This document shows, piece by piece, positions 26,685-35,865 of a DNA stretch of 64,000 bases; within the stretch, counting starts at the first letter, position 1, and every line of letters starts with the position of its first letter. The notes beneath the pieces are model-generated. The model saw nothing but the letters and a program-made list of their open reading frames with translations. It was not told the DNA's origin and ran no database searches. A program made the translations under genes and the position numbers. The DNA comes from Gemmatimonadota bacterium (GTDB taxonomy: Bacteria; Gemmatimonadota; Gemmatimonadetes; Longimicrobiales; Gaopeijiaceae): NCBI GenBank assembly GCA_022823145.1, contig JAJDXS010000030.1, forward strand, positions 123,021 through 187,020, read 5' to 3'.

Positions 26685-27375
26685 CGTCGCCTCCCTCATC
26701 GCCCTCCGCATCGGCCCCGATCACCTGGGGCACGCGCTCGCCGATCTCGCCGGGCACGTAGTAGTCCTCCGGATCCTGGGTCAGCGCCCGGCGGGTCTGC
26801 TCGGCGCGGGAGAACCGGCCACGCAGGGGAAAGTCCTTTCGCAGGGGGTGCCCCTCGGCGTAGTTGTCCGGCATCAGGATGCGGCGCAGATCCGGGTGCC
26901 CTGCGAAGTCGACGCCGAAGAGATCGAAAACTTCGCGCTCCAGCCAGTTCGCCCCTGCCCAGATCCCGGTGACGCTCTCGATTTCGAGGCCGTCGAGGGG
27001 AAGCTCGCACTTCACTCTCAAAGCCCTTCGGTGGGGAATCGACCAAAGCTGGTAGACGACCTCGAGGGGCTTGCCACCGCCGTAGTCCACCGCGGTGACA
27101 TCGGCCAGATGATCGTACTGCTGGTCGGGCGCGTCATGGAGCCAGCGAAGCAACTCGACGACGTGAGCGGAATCGATGTACACCACATCCTCGTCGCCGG
27201 CATTCACGGCGTTGCGCAAGACCCCGTCCGGAAACCGCTCCCGGAGCGCGGTCACGGAAGGATTGCCGGGGGGAACGGCCGCAGGCGCCTCGACAGTTGC
27301 GGACGACTCGCGCGCGCGTCCCGTACCCGCGGCGACGAGATCGAACGGCGAACCCTGCGACGTCGGAGGGCTCAA
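26674..27375 (-). CDS. nuoC: NADH-quinone oxidoreductase subunit C (30 kDa)
   Basis: A 233-residue hydrophilic subunit. The signature '[20 protein letters not shown]' and the following '[11 protein letters not shown]' are clear. TTG 27375 is the likely start because it overlaps the nuoB stop as TTGA; no ATG fits before the conserved region. The first 40 residues are low-complexity and the last 20 are acidic. Confidence 0.93.
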   Translation of the reverse strand: MSPPTSQGSPFDLVAAGTGRARESSATVEAPAAVPPGNPSVTALRERFPDGVLRNAVNAGDEDVVYIDSAHVVELLRWLHDAPDQQYDHLADVTAVDYGGGKPLEVVYQLWSIPHRRALRVKCELPLDGLEIESVTGIWAGANWLEREVFDLFGVDFAGHPDLRRILMPDNYAEGHPLRKDFPLRGRFSRAEQTRRALTQDPEDYYVPGEIGERVPQVIGADAEGDEGGDDVD

Positions 27376-28025
27376 GGCAGGCGGTCCTCCGAGCGGCTGA
27401 CGGCGTCGGTCTCGACGAGGCCGCTCACCCGGTTCTGGTGCGTCGAATTCCCGAACGGTCCGGTCAGGTCGAAGACCTCCCCGTCGTCGGCGCGAGGACG
27501 GCCGGCGGCCAGCGGATCCTCCGCACGCAGTTCGGCATGGTTGGCCAGACTCTCGCCGCGGATCTTCTCCTGGACCATCATGAGCCCGTAGATCAGCCCT
27601 TCCGGACGGGGCGGACATCCGGGGATGTAGACATCGACCGGCACGATCGTGTCGATGCCCTGCACCATCGAGTAGACGTCGAAGACGCCGCCTGACGACG
27701 CGCACGCGCCCATCGAGATACACCACTTGGGCTGCATCATCTGATCCCAGATCCGGCGGAGCACCGGAGCCAGCTTGTAGGGGACGCGGCCCGCGCAGAT
27801 CAGCACGTCGGCCTGCCTGGGGCTGAAGGACATGCGCTCCATCCCGAAGCGGGCCAGATCGAAGTTGCTGGCCGCCGACGCCATCATCTCGATCGCGCAG
27901 CAGGCGGTGCCGAAAGGCATGGGCCACAGCGAATTGCGCCGGGCCCAGTTAACCACGAAGTCAAGTCTGGTGGTGAGGAAGGTCGGGCTCCCGGAACCCG
28001 ACATGCCCGGGTTGTCTACTCCCAT
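27372..28025 (-). CDS. nuoB: NADH-quinone oxidoreductase subunit B ([4Fe-4S] N2)
   Basis: A 217-residue subunit holding the terminal cluster N2. The ligands are the twin Cys in '[10 protein letters not shown]', the Cys in 'MGACASSGG' and that in '[10 protein letters not shown]'. ATG 28025 overlaps the end of nuoA and is chosen for the GGCGG upstream; an in-frame ATG at 28046 lacks a binding site. The C-terminal ~45 residues after the conserved core are acidic and poorly conserved. Confidence 0.95.
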   Translation of the reverse strand: MGVDNPGMSGSGSPTFLTTRLDFVVNWARRNSLWPMPFGTACCAIEMMASAASNFDLARFGMERMSFSPRQADVLICAGRVPYKLAPVLRRIWDQMMQPKWCISMGACASSGGVFDVYSMVQGIDTIVPVDVYIPGCPPRPEGLIYGLMMVQEKIRGESLANHAELRAEDPLAAGRPRADDGEVFDLTGPFGNSTHQNRVSGLVETDAVSRSEDRLP

Positions 28026-28372
28026 TCCAAACCGCCTTTCTTCCATTCATACAACAGCCCCACCGCCAGCACGACAACGAAGAGGAGGACCGCCACGAAG
28101 GGTCCCCATCCGAGTTCGCGCACGCGAACGGCCCATGGCACGAGGAAGATCGTCTCGAGGTCGAACACGATGAAGCTGATCGCAACCATGTAGAACTTGA
28201 TCGAGAACCGGGCCCGCGTATCGCCCAGCGGGATCATCCCCGATTCGTACGGCATCGCCTTCTGGGGTGTGGGCCGGCGGGGGTTGAGGACGTGGGAGGC
28301 GACCGCCATCCCGACGGCGTTGAGGACCGTCACGCCCAGGATGATCAGGAGCGGTATGTAGGACTTCGCCAT
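28016..28372 (-). CDS. nuoA: NADH-quinone oxidoreductase subunit A
   Basis: A 118-residue subunit with three membrane helices, and the first gene of the complete nuoA-N set. '[24 protein letters not shown]' and '[12 protein letters not shown]' hold the conserved loop and acidic residues next to the quinone channel. The leader upstream carries a sigma-70-like promoter and a Rex-like palindrome. Confidence 0.95.
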   Translation of the reverse strand: MAKSYIPLLIILGVTVLNAVGMAVASHVLNPRRPTPQKAMPYESGMIPLGDTRARFSIKFYMVAISFIVFDLETIFLVPWAVRVRELGWGPFVAVLLFVVVLAVGLLYEWKKGGLEWE

Positions 28373-28456
28373 GCTGCGCAGCCTCTCCCCGCGGTGGCAC
28401 CCCGCCCTGTTGCAGTTTTCGTCCGCCCGGACAAGCCGGGACTCTGCACCGCGAGC

Positions 28457-28474
28457 TTGTGAAAACTTTCACGA
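28457..28474. promoter_or_regulatory. Rex-like palindromic operator in nuo leader
   Basis: The 18 bases TTGTGAAAACTTTCACGA match the Rex consensus TTGTGAANNNNTTCACAA at all but one fixed position. The site lies just downstream of the predicted transcription start and about 85 bases before nuoA, where a bound repressor would block the nuo transcript. Rex senses NADH/NAD+ and is known to control nuo and other respiratory genes in actinomycetes. No rex gene is in the window. Confidence 0.55.
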
Positions 28475-28494
28475 ACTCCCGGAATCAACGCCCA

Positions 28495-28523
28495 AAGATA
28501 CGGGCGGGCGCGGGCAGATTCAA
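28495..28523 (-). promoter_or_regulatory. sigma-70-like promoter for the nuo operon
   Basis: On the minus strand TTGAAT (28523-28518) and TATCTT (28500-28495) are separated by exactly 17 bases. Predicted transcription would start near 28488, leaving a leader of about 115 bases before nuoA that contains the Rex-like site. Confidence 0.55.
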
Positions 28524-28696
28524 GTTTGCGGAAGCAGGTGTAAAGACCGTGCGCCGCAGACCGGGAGTCTTGGCACCCGCGCCCCGTCCGGGCTATCTTG
28601 GCGCCGCAGTCCACGCCGCCGGGCGACTTCGGCTTGCCGGTCCGGCGCCCGCTCCACATCCCGCTTCCATCCCGCACCCAACCGCCGACACCTTCG

Positions 28697-29251
28697 ATGC
28701 CAGTCAAGAGCGACCGCTGGATCCGGAAGATGGCCCGTGAACACGGGATGATCGACCCGTTCGAGCCCGGTCAGATCAGGAACGGCCGCATCTCCTATGG
28801 GCTCTCCTCCTTCGGGTACGACATCCGCGTAGCGCCCGAATTCAAGGTCTTCACGAACGTTCACAACCTGGTTGTGGACCCGAAGTCCTTCGACGAGCGG
28901 TCCTTTGTGCACGTCGACGCCCCGGAGTGCATCATTCCGCCGAATTCGTTCGCTCTCGCGCGGACCGTGGAGCACTTCCGCATCCCGCGCGACGTGCTTG
29001 TACTGTGCGTGGGCAAGAGCACCTACGCCCGGTGCGGAATCATCGTGAACGTCACTCCGCTCGAACCCACCTGGCAGGGCTACCTGACATTGGAGATCTC
29101 CAACACGACTCCGCTCCCGGCCAGAATCTACGGAGGTGAGGGCATCGCCCAGCTGGTCTTCTTCCAGGGCGACGAGGCACCCGAGGTGGCCTACGCGGAC
29201 CGCAAGGGCAAGTACCAGGGCCAGGTGGGGGTGACGCTGCCGAAGCTGTAG
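28697..29251 (+). CDS. dcd: dCTP deaminase
   Basis: A 184-residue enzyme that converts dCTP to dUTP, or directly to dUMP in bifunctional forms. The signature '[19 protein letters not shown]' and the later '[12 protein letters not shown]', with its catalytic Glu, are intact, and the length fits. ATG 28697 is chosen because homologues begin near 'SDRWIRKMA'. It is a single gene diverging from nuo and convergent with the FKBP gene. Confidence 0.93.
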   Translation: MPVKSDRWIRKMAREHGMIDPFEPGQIRNGRISYGLSSFGYDIRVAPEFKVFTNVHNLVVDPKSFDERSFVHVDAPECIIPPNSFALARTVEHFRIPRDVLVLCVGKSTYARCGIIVNVTPLEPTWQGYLTLEISNTTPLPARIYGGEGIAQLVFFQGDEAPEVAYADRKGKYQGQVGVTLPKL

Positions 29252-29301
29252 CGGGTCCAGCGGGGTGCCGGCCGTGGGCACCCGGCCGTGGGCCCGACGG
29301 C

Positions 29302-29847
29302 TCAGGGCTCCACCGCCAGCAGTTCGAAGCGGTAGACCAGGACCGCGTTGCCGGGAACGCGTCCGTCCAGGGAACCGGCGGCACCGAAACCGAGCTTCGG
29401 CGGTACGACGATCTGGCGCGCGCCGCCGACGCGCATTCCCTCGAGCCCGATGTCCCACCCCGCGATGGTCTGCCCGCTGCCGACGAGGTAGTAGACCTCG
29501 CCGTCGAAGGGGCTGATGAACGCCCCGGGCGAAAACTGATCGATCGGGTACTCGCCTCCGTCGACCGGAGTCCCGTCGTGCAACCAGCCCTGGTAGTTGA
29601 AACGGGCCCCCTGCTGCAGTCCCACGGAGGTGCCTTCGCCCACAGTCAGATCCCGAATGTAGAGCCCCGACGGGAGCAGGGTCATCTCGCCGAGGTCGAC
29701 GCCCAGGGACGCGGCGAAGACCAGGCTCTCGATGTCGGGCGGGCCGGGGTCCAGCGGGTCGCTTTCGGCGCCGCACGCGGCCACGACCAGCACCGTCGCC
29801 ACGCCCGGGAGGAACAGCGACCGCAACCGGCGCCGGCAGTCGCTCAT
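29302..29847 (-). CDS. FKBP-type peptidyl-prolyl isomerase, lipoprotein
   Basis: A 181-residue protein with a lipobox ('VVAAC') that should anchor it in the envelope, and one FKBP domain in the C-terminal half: 'GARFNYQGWLHDGTPVDGG', 'IAGWDIGLEGMRVGGARQIVVPP' and 'GFGAAG'. It would speed proline isomerisation during folding of exported proteins. ATG 29847 is preferred over the start at 29889, which lies inside the palindrome region and overlaps the amidohydrolase. It follows the amidohydrolase on the same strand. Confidence 0.88.
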   Translation of the reverse strand: MSDCRRRLRSLFLPGVATVLVVAACGAESDPLDPGPPDIESLVFAASLGVDLGEMTLLPSGLYIRDLTVGEGTSVGLQQGARFNYQGWLHDGTPVDGGEYPIDQFSPGAFISPFDGEVYYLVGSGQTIAGWDIGLEGMRVGGARQIVVPPKLGFGAAGSLDGRVPGNAVLVYRFELLAVEP

Positions 29848-29854
29848 GGCGCTG

Positions 29855-29873
29855 CTTGTGAACGCTTCACAAG
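29855..29873. repeat. perfect inverted repeat at the amidohydrolase/FKBP junction
   Basis: CTTGTGAACGCTTCACAAG is a perfect 8-base inverted repeat around a 3-base centre. It spans the stop codon of the amidohydrolase and lies just upstream of the FKBP start. It resembles a Rex site with one spacer base missing, or it could act as a small RNA hairpin. Confidence 0.45.
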
Positions 29874-31651
29874 ACGCCGAGCAGGTCATGCACGATCCTG
29901 CCCCCCACCACGGTCAATTCGACGCGCAGATCCCTGAGGTCGGGGGGATCCACCTCGAGCGGATTGCGGTCCACGACGACAAGATCCGCGTGGTACCCTT
30001 CCGCGATGCGGCCCTTCACATCCTCTTCTCCCGATGCAAATGCGTTGTTCACGGTATAGGCGCGCAGCGCGCTCTCGGCGCTGATCCGCTCCTCGGGGAA
30101 CCACCCCGCTTCGGGAAGCCCGTCGAGTGTCTGCCTGGTGACAGCCGAATACATGCCAACGAGCGGGTTGGAGGTGTACCAGGCGGCGTTCGTTCCTGGC
30201 CAGTCGCTCCCGAAGGAGAGGATAACGCCGGCCTCCTCCAGTGTTCTGAAGGCGTAGGCCCAGCGGGCGCGCTCCCCGATCCGCTCCTCCATCCAACGCA
30301 TATCGTCGATCGTGTGGTAGGGCTGCATCTCGGCGATGATGTCCAGTTCGGCCATCCGCGCCGCCACCTCGGCCCCGCGCAGCACCTGGGTGTGGATAAC
30401 CGCGAACCGGCGGTCCGGATTCGGGCCGTTCGTCTCGATCACGCGTTCGAAGATGTCGAGGAGCGAGTCGATCGCCTCGTCGCCGATCGCGTGGACCCGG
30501 GGGGACAGCCCGATCGAGTCGGCGCCGAACACCAGCCGCTCCATGTTGCCCGGCGGGTCCATCCCCGAGCCCCGGTCGCTGACGTGTCCCGTGTTGGTCG
30601 GATTGCGCCACTCGCCGCGCACTCCGGTGGTCAGGTAGGGCTCGTAGAAGCGGGCCGACGAGTTGCCCATGATTCCGTCGACGAACCCCTTGAGGCCGTT
30701 GAAACGGATCCAGCCGTCGCCGAAGCCGTGGCCGATTCCGGCGTGCCCGAGTTCGTCCCAGCTGTCGAGGACCAGGCGCACGTTGACCCGGGTCGTGAGC
30801 TCTCCCCGCTCCCGCAGTTCCTGGTACACGGGCAACTGTTCCGGTGGCGTGATGTCGAAGATCGTCGTCACCCCGTTCTCGGCCAGACGGGCGAGCGCGA
30901 CGCGGGCCTCGGCCAGACGCTGGTCCATGGTCTTCGCCGGGATTGCGCCCCGGATCCGGTCGGCGGCCGCTCTGTCGACGCGCCCGGTGGGTGCCCCGGA
31001 TTCGCACTCGATGCCGGTCCACGTACAGTCCACCCCGGCGGCGTTCAGCGCGGCTTCGTTCGCAAGGTGAAGCGACCGGTCCCAGTTCCAGAGGATCGCC
31101 GGGTTGGCGGGAGAGACGGGGTCGATGACCGACCGGTCAGGATCGAACGGGACCGCGTCGCTGGCCGCAGCCTCCTCCCTGCCGGTGGAACTCGCTTCCC
31201 ACTGTTCGTAGGCGCCCCACATCCCTCCGACCATCCAGGCACCGGGCGGCAGCCGCTCGGCGGCCTCCCGCACCCGGCGCGCAACCCCTTCGGCGTCCGC
31301 CACGTCCAGCAGATTCACGCCCAGCAGGAGCTCGCCGGCCCGGTTGAAGTGGGTGTGATTGTCGATGAATCCGGGCGACACGAAACGACCCTCCAGCTCG
31401 ATCACCCGGGTCGCCGGACCCGCGAGCGCCATGACTTCCCCCGTCTCGCCGACCGCCGCGACCAGGTCTCCCTCGACGGCAACCGCTTCCGCCCAGGGGG
31501 CCTCGTCCACCCCGGTCCACACCGTGCCGCCGACGAGCACCAGGTCAACACCGGGGCCCGTTCCGGGAGCGCATCCGCCCGGTGCAAAAGCGAGTGCGAG
31601 CGCCGCCAGGTGCCTGGCACGCAGGCGGGCGAACCATTGGGAGCGTATCAT
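29867..31651 (-). CDS. YtcJ-like metal-dependent amidohydrolase, lipoprotein
   Basis: A 594-residue member of amidohydrolase family 3. A signal sequence ends in a lipobox ('GGCAPG'), so it is probably membrane-anchored outside the cytoplasm. Metal-binding residues are visible in 'FIDNHTHFN' (HxH), 'HAIGDEAID', 'VIHTQVL' and 'SFGSDWPG'. Substrates of YtcJ-type proteins are mostly unknown; an N-acyl or amide compound is likely. 216 bases separate its start from the divergent minus/plus junction at 31782 less the leader; the FKBP gene follows downstream. Confidence 0.85.
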   Translation of the reverse strand: MIRSQWFARLRARHLAALALAFAPGGCAPGTGPGVDLVLVGGTVWTGVDEAPWAEAVAVEGDLVAAVGETGEVMALAGPATRVIELEGRFVSPGFIDNHTHFNRAGELLLGVNLLDVADAEGVARRVREAAERLPPGAWMVGGMWGAYEQWEASSTGREEAAASDAVPFDPDRSVIDPVSPANPAILWNWDRSLHLANEAALNAAGVDCTWTGIECESGAPTGRVDRAAADRIRGAIPAKTMDQRLAEARVALARLAENGVTTIFDITPPEQLPVYQELRERGELTTRVNVRLVLDSWDELGHAGIGHGFGDGWIRFNGLKGFVDGIMGNSSARFYEPYLTTGVRGEWRNPTNTGHVSDRGSGMDPPGNMERLVFGADSIGLSPRVHAIGDEAIDSLLDIFERVIETNGPNPDRRFAVIHTQVLRGAEVAARMAELDIIAEMQPYHTIDDMRWMEERIGERARWAYAFRTLEEAGVILSFGSDWPGTNAAWYTSNPLVGMYSAVTRQTLDGLPEAGWFPEERISAESALRAYTVNNAFASGEEDVKGRIAEGYHADLVVVDRNPLEVDPPDLRDLRVELTVVGGRIVHDLLGVL

Positions 31652-31781
31652 ACAGTTGAGCCTTGCTCACGCGAACAGAGCGGTTTGCGTGGGGAGGATC
31701 GGGCGGAAAAACCAGTCTGAACGAAGTCTCCCGGGGCGGCAAGGCCACCGGCGACGGCATCATCTGCACGGAGAAGAGAGA

Positions 31782-32570
31782 ATGAGGATCGCAATCGGAA
31801 CCTGCACCCTGGCGGCCGCATGGCTGCTACTCGGCGCGGGCTCGGGGGAACCGGGATCGAAGCCGCGTGCGGAGGTGCGCGACGAGACGGCCGAGGCGCT
31901 CGTCGACGGCTGGATCGAGGCGCTGGGCGGCATGGAGACCTACTGGAAGCTGCAAAGCGCGCGCTACACGCTCACCACCGAGATCTACGACCCTGAGAGC
32001 GGCCGGCTCCGACGGGCGCGTCCGCGCTACGTCACCATCGCGCGCCTCGAGGCCGGTGAGGCCGCCCGCATCGAGCGCTGGGAAGGCGACGACTTCATCC
32101 AGCACGGTTTCGACGGCGTGCAGGAGTGGGCCGTGATGAACGGGGAGATCCTCGGACCCGGCGACAAGGACTACGACGAGGCGCGGTACGTGTCCGGCGA
32201 CGTCTTCTACTGGATCGGCCTGCCGTTCAAGCTCCGCGATCCGGGCGTATTCCTCCACTACGACGGCACCGACGACGCGGGGCGGCACCTGGTGCGCGTG
32301 ACCTTCGGCGACGGGGTCGGCGACCACAACGACACCTGGTTCTACGTCTTCGAGGAAGGCCGCGCGATGCCCGTATCCATCGGATACCGCGAGGAGGGCC
32401 GGCAGAACATCAGCCGCACCTACTGGGAGGACGTCCAGGAAGTGGACGGCTACGTCTTCACCGGCCGGCGGGTCCACATCAACGCGGCGGGCAAGGTCTG
32501 GAAGATCCTGGTTACGAGCGACTTCGTGCTGAACCCGGAGCTTGACCCGGCGATCTTCAAGGGACCGTAG
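31782..32570 (+). CDS. secreted LolA-like protein of unknown function
   Basis: A 262-residue protein with a short signal peptide (about 1-20) and a beta-rich mature part. The opening 'ALVDGWIEALGGMETYWKLQS' and the alternation of strands ('FDGVQEWAVMNGEI', 'FYVFEEGRAMPVSIGY') look like the outer-membrane-lipoprotein-sorting superfold, or a DUF6503-like protein; this is a pattern impression only. ATG 31782 has a purine-rich GGAGAAGAGAG upstream. The longer frame to 31359 overlaps the amidohydrolase. It stands alone between a divergent and a convergent neighbour. Confidence 0.6.
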   Translation: MRIAIGTCTLAAAWLLLGAGSGEPGSKPRAEVRDETAEALVDGWIEALGGMETYWKLQSARYTLTTEIYDPESGRLRRARPRYVTIARLEAGEAARIERWEGDDFIQHGFDGVQEWAVMNGEILGPGDKDYDEARYVSGDVFYWIGLPFKLRDPGVFLHYDGTDDAGRHLVRVTFGDGVGDHNDTWFYVFEEGRAMPVSIGYREEGRQNISRTYWEDVQEVDGYVFTGRRVHINAAGKVWKILVTSDFVLNPELDPAIFKGP

Positions 32571-32638
32571 CGGCGCGCCGTCGCCGCCCCGCCGTCCCGG
32601 CGGCCGCGTCGATTCGGCCTCGGCGTCGACGGCCGGGC

Positions 32639-33565
32639 TCAGAGCCGTGCCATCACCTTGCGCACGTGGTCCGCGCTTGCGGCCAGCGCCGCCGCCTCGC
32701 TGCCGGTGAGGTCGACCTCGACCACCTCCTGCAGACCGCCCGCGCCCAGCTTGCATGGCACGCCCAGGTAGACCCCCTCCTGCCCGTACTCGCCTTCGAG
32801 CCAGGCGGCCGCCGGAAGGATCCGCCGCTTGTTTCTCACGATCGACTCGGCCATCTGGACCGCCGCGGCGGACGGAGCGTAGTACGCACTGCCGGTCTTG
32901 AGGAACTTGACGATCTCGGCCCCGCCGTTGCGGGTGCGTTCGATGATTGCGTCGAGCCTGTCGGGCGGGATCAGGCGGGCCACCGGGATGCCGCTCACTG
33001 CCGTGTATGATACCAGCGGGACCATGGTGTCGCCGTGTCCGCCCAGGACCATCGCCTGGATGTCCTCCACGCTCACGTCCAGCTCCATGGCGATGAAGGA
33101 GCGGAAGCGGGCCGTATCGAGCACACCGGCCATGCCGATGACTCGTTCACGCGGGAAGCCGGTGGTCTCCTTGGCGACATACGCCATCACATCGAGCGGG
33201 TTGGAAACGACGATGACGACCGCATCGGGCGCGACCCGGGCGATCTCGGTGCTCACCGAACGCACGATGCCGGCGTTGGTGCGCAGGAGGTCGTCGCGGC
33301 TCATCCCCGGCTTGCGGGCGATGCCGGCCGTGACGATGAAGAGGTCGGACCCTTCGGCGGGCCCGTAGTCGTTCGAGCCGGTCACCATCGTGTCGAATCC
33401 CTCGACCGGCGCGCTCTCCCACTGGTCGAGCGCCTTCCCCTGCGGGATGCCGTCGATGATGTCGATCAGGACGACTTCCTCGCACAGCTCCTTCTCGGCC
33501 AGACGCTGGGCACAGACTTCACCCACGTGTCCCGCACCGACAACCGTAATCTTCCTGGCTGACAT
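32639..33565 (-). CDS. mdh: malate dehydrogenase
   Basis: A 308-residue NAD-dependent malate/lactate-type dehydrogenase. '[15 protein letters not shown]' is the nucleotide-binding turn, '[12 protein letters not shown]' carries the Arg pair that selects malate/oxaloacetate, and '[10 protein letters not shown]' holds the catalytic His. The lack of a lactate-type Gln in the specificity loop supports the malate call. ATG 33565 is chosen; the frame is open to 33781 but runs into moaA. It catalyses the last TCA step and feeds NADH to complex I. Confidence 0.93.
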   Translation of the reverse strand: MSARKITVVGAGHVGEVCAQRLAEKELCEEVVLIDIIDGIPQGKALDQWESAPVEGFDTMVTGSNDYGPAEGSDLFIVTAGIARKPGMSRDDLLRTNAGIVRSVSTEIARVAPDAVVIVVSNPLDVMAYVAKETTGFPRERVIGMAGVLDTARFRSFIAMELDVSVEDIQAMVLGGHGDTMVPLVSYTAVSGIPVARLIPPDRLDAIIERTRNGGAEIVKFLKTGSAYYAPSAAAVQMAESIVRNKRRILPAAAWLEGEYGQEGVYLGVPCKLGAGGLQEVVEVDLTGSEAAALAASADHVRKVMARL

Positions 33566-33607
33566 CAGTGCACTGCTCCATTGGTGTTGAGGTGGACCCG
33601 CCGGAAT

Positions 33608-33624
33608 CCCCGGAAACTCCGGGG
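33608..33624. terminator. short hairpin between moaA and mdh
   Basis: CCCCGGAAACTCCGGGG forms a 7-base stem with a 3-base loop in the 91-base gap after moaA. No T-run follows, so it may be a weak terminator or an attenuator before mdh. Confidence 0.3.
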
Positions 33625-33656
33625 CCGATGAAATCTGTCGCCGTCGTGGAGTCCTG

Positions 33657-34679
33657 TCATCCGCCCGTCTGGGAGAGCGCGATGAGTCCCCCGGAACCTG
33701 CCGACGATCCCTGTACCAGAAGGTGCTTCTCCGGCTTGATCCGCAGCGTTTCTTCGACGAGAGGCCGCAGATCCTCGCCACGCCTGAGCGGATCGCGCAG
33801 CGGCGTCTCGATGGTCCCGAAGAGACAGGGTCGAAGCTGACCGTCGGCCGTGAGGCGCATGCGGTTGCAGCGGCTGCAGAAGTTGTGGCTCATGGGCGTG
33901 ATGACGCCGATGGTGCCCCGCGCGCCGGGGAAGCTGAAGTAGGTGGCGGGACCGTTGCCGGGGGGGCCGGGAACGGGCTCCAGGGCGTCGACCCGGGCGA
34001 TCGCCGCCAGAGCTTCGTCGCACGAGAGGAAGCTCGAGGCGCTCAGTTCGAGGTTCGATTCCGTCGGCATGACCTCGATGAAGCGGACATGAAGGGGCCG
34101 ATTGCGTGACAGCTCGGCGAAGTCCGCGACCTCGTCGTCGTTCTCCCCGCGCATGAGCACCACATTGATCTTGATCGGCTCGAAGCCGACCTTCTCCGCG
34201 CCATCGAGGCCGCGAAGGACCCTGGGCAATGTGCCGGGCCGCCGGGCGATCGCGTCGGCGCGATCCTCTCGCAGCGTGTCGAGAGAGATGTTGACACGCG
34301 TGATGCCGGCATCCTTCAGGCGGCGGGCCATCGGCGCAAGAAGGACGGCGTTGGTCGACAGCGCGATGTCCTCGATTCCGGGAATGGAGGCGAGCATCGC
34401 GACCAGGCGCGGCAAGTCCTTCCGCACCAGCGGCTCGCCGCCCGTGAGGCGCAGGCGCTTCAGCCCCATCCCGGCCATCACCCGGACGATTTCGGCGATT
34501 TCCTCGTAGTCGAGGATCTCGGCGCGGCGAAGCCACGGGAGTCCTTCCTCGGGCATGCAGTAGACACAGCGCAGGTTGCACTTGTCGGTGACGGATATGC
34601 GCAGGTACTCGATGCGCCTGCCGTAGCCGTCCACCATTCCCGGGGCGGTCCCGTTGGAGATTCCCTCGAATGGTTGCAC
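33657..34679 (-). CDS. moaA: GTP 3',8-cyclase MoaA
   Basis: A 340-residue radical SAM enzyme that starts molybdenum cofactor synthesis by cyclising GTP. The N-terminal 'CNLRCVYC' binds the SAM [4Fe-4S] cluster and the C-terminal '[21 protein letters not shown]' binds the substrate cluster. The protein ends in Gly-Gly, which is required for activity in MoaA. The start is GTG 34679 just after moaE; ATG 34637 is an alternative. MoaC, MoeA and MoeB are not in the window. Confidence 0.94.
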   Translation of the reverse strand: MQPFEGISNGTAPGMVDGYGRRIEYLRISVTDKCNLRCVYCMPEEGLPWLRRAEILDYEEIAEIVRVMAGMGLKRLRLTGGEPLVRKDLPRLVAMLASIPGIEDIALSTNAVLLAPMARRLKDAGITRVNISLDTLREDRADAIARRPGTLPRVLRGLDGAEKVGFEPIKINVVLMRGENDDEVADFAELSRNRPLHVRFIEVMPTESNLELSASSFLSCDEALAAIARVDALEPVPGPPGNGPATYFSFPGARGTIGVITPMSHNFCSRCNRMRLTADGQLRPCLFGTIETPLRDPLRRGEDLRPLVEETLRIKPEKHLLVQGSSAGSGGLIALSQTGG

Positions 34680-34683
34680 GCGG

Positions 34684-35136
34684 CTACCCGACCTTCCCGC
34701 CGTGCGCCACCGGCACCTGGCCGTCGAGCCATTCGGCGTCCCTGTCCAGATAGTACTCCCGCTTCCACACCGGCAGCCGCACCTTGATCTGCTCGATTAC
34801 ATACCTGGCAGCGTCGAAGGCCTGAGCGCGGTGCGGGGACGACACCGCGATCGCCACACTCACCTCTCCCACCGCAAGGGCCCCAAGACGGTGCACGGCG
34901 GCCACCCGATCGGTCCGCGCCCGCTCCGCGGCTTCCCCTGCGATCTCCGCAAGCTGCTCTCGCGCCATCTCGGCGTAACCCTCGTATTCCATTCCACTTA
35001 CCGGACGGCCCCCGTTGCTGTTGCGGACGATCCCGAGGAACAGGGCGACGGCCCCGTCCTCCTCCGCCCCGACCCGGGAAAGCACCTCGCGGGTGTCGAT
35101 CGGGCTGGTCGTGATCGCGCTCCAGATCATCGTCAT
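34684..35136 (-). CDS. moaE: molybdopterin synthase catalytic subunit MoaE
   Basis: A 150-residue subunit that, with MoaD, adds the dithiolene sulfurs to precursor Z. The core 'GAVALFLGIVRNSNGGRPV', 'VHRLGALAVGEVSVAIAVSSPHRAQAF' and the Lys-containing 'IKVRLPVWKREY' are typical. The start overlaps the moaD stop by four bases (ATGA). Confidence 0.93.
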   Translation of the reverse strand: MTMIWSAITTSPIDTREVLSRVGAEEDGAVALFLGIVRNSNGGRPVSGMEYEGYAEMAREQLAEIAGEAAERARTDRVAAVHRLGALAVGEVSVAIAVSSPHRAQAFDAARYVIEQIKVRLPVWKREYYLDRDAEWLDGQVPVAHGGKVG

Positions 35137-35378
35137 CCTCCCGCCACGGGAGGGATCAACGCGACCTCGTCCCCCTCGGCCAGCTCCGTCTCCATGTGCG
35201 CATAGCGGCGGTTCACGGCCACGGCAGCCCTTTCGGGCAACGCGGCCCAGCCCCCACCCCTGCCCCGCAACTCCGCGAGAACGGCCGCAACGGTCGCGCG
35301 ATCCGGCAGCGACACAACGGTCCGGTCCGCGCCGGCAAGGTCCCGGTGAGCGGCGAAGAGCAGTACGGTTACGTCCAC
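35133..35378 (-). CDS. moaD: molybdopterin synthase sulfur carrier subunit MoaD
   Basis: An 81-residue ubiquitin-like sulfur carrier ending in Gly-Gly ('LIPPVAGG'), the residue pair that becomes a thiocarboxylate. GTG 35378 is chosen because the longer frame from 35441 overlaps the HU gene and its first 21 residues do not look like the fold. It is the first of the moaD-moaE-moaA set and follows the HU gene by 16 bases. Confidence 0.85.
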   Translation of the reverse strand: MDVTVLLFAAHRDLAGADRTVVSLPDRATVAAVLAELRGRGGGWAALPERAAVAVNRRYAHMETELAEGDEVALIPPVAGG

Positions 35379-35394
35379 CGGGTCCCCCCGGACG

Positions 35395-35760
35395 TCAGTA
35401 GCCTGGGGAGCCCGGACCACCGGAGGACGGCCACCCGACATGTGGCGGGGATGCCTCGGCGTCCGACTCCTGCGCGTTCAGGCGTTCGACCCGGGCCCGC
35501 AGGTATTTCGAGGGCTTGAATACCGGTGCGGAACGCGCCGGCACCCTTACCGGTTCCCCGGTTCGGGGATTGCGGGCCAGGCGTGCCTTGCGGTGACGTA
35601 CCTTGAACGTGCCGAAGCCCCTGATCTCGATGTTCTCCCCGCGACCGAGAGCGTGCTTGACGGCGTTGAGAAACCCATCGACGACCAGCGCGCAGTCCCG
35701 CTTGGTGACTCCCGGACCGATGGCGTCCGCGACCTGCTCGACTAGGTCGGCTTTCGTCAT
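35395..35760 (-). CDS. HU/IHF family DNA-binding protein
   Basis: A 121-residue nucleoid protein. The N-terminal dimerisation helices and the arm 'IRGFGTFKVRHRKARLARNPRTGEPVRVPA' are intact, including the Pro that intercalates in DNA. It is nearer to IHF-alpha in 'TKADLVEQVADAIG'. A C-terminal tail of about 25 residues rich in Pro, Ser and Gly goes beyond the usual length. It has its own promoter and heads the moa genes. Confidence 0.9.
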   Translation of the reverse strand: MTKADLVEQVADAIGPGVTKRDCALVVDGFLNAVKHALGRGENIEIRGFGTFKVRHRKARLARNPRTGEPVRVPARSAPVFKPSKYLRARVERLNAQESDAEASPPHVGWPSSGGPGSPGY

Positions 35761-35809
35761 TGTCCCCCCTTAGGGATTGCGGTCGAGGCAGGGCTCCGGT
35801 GTGGAAAGT

Positions 35810-35838
35810 AAGTAATCGCGGCGAACACGCAGCGTCAA
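35810..35838 (-). promoter_or_regulatory. promoter for HU/moa genes
   Basis: On the minus strand TTGACG (35838-35833) is followed after 17 bases by TTACTT (35815-35810). The start would be about 43 bases before the HU ATG, which also has a strong AAGGGGGG ribosome binding site. Confidence 0.5.
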
Positions 35839-35865
35839 GTTTGTCGTGGGGATCGAGGGCTCGGG

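Larger units (their letters stand above)
28373..28696. other. divergent intergenic region between nuoA and dcd
   Basis: A 324-base stretch without a gene. The nuoA-proximal half holds the predicted nuo promoter and the Rex-like site. The rest, towards dcd, is very GC-rich; I see no clear promoter for dcd and no RNA gene. The dcd frame is open back to 28598, but that part reads as Pro-rich non-coding sequence. Confidence 0.6.
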
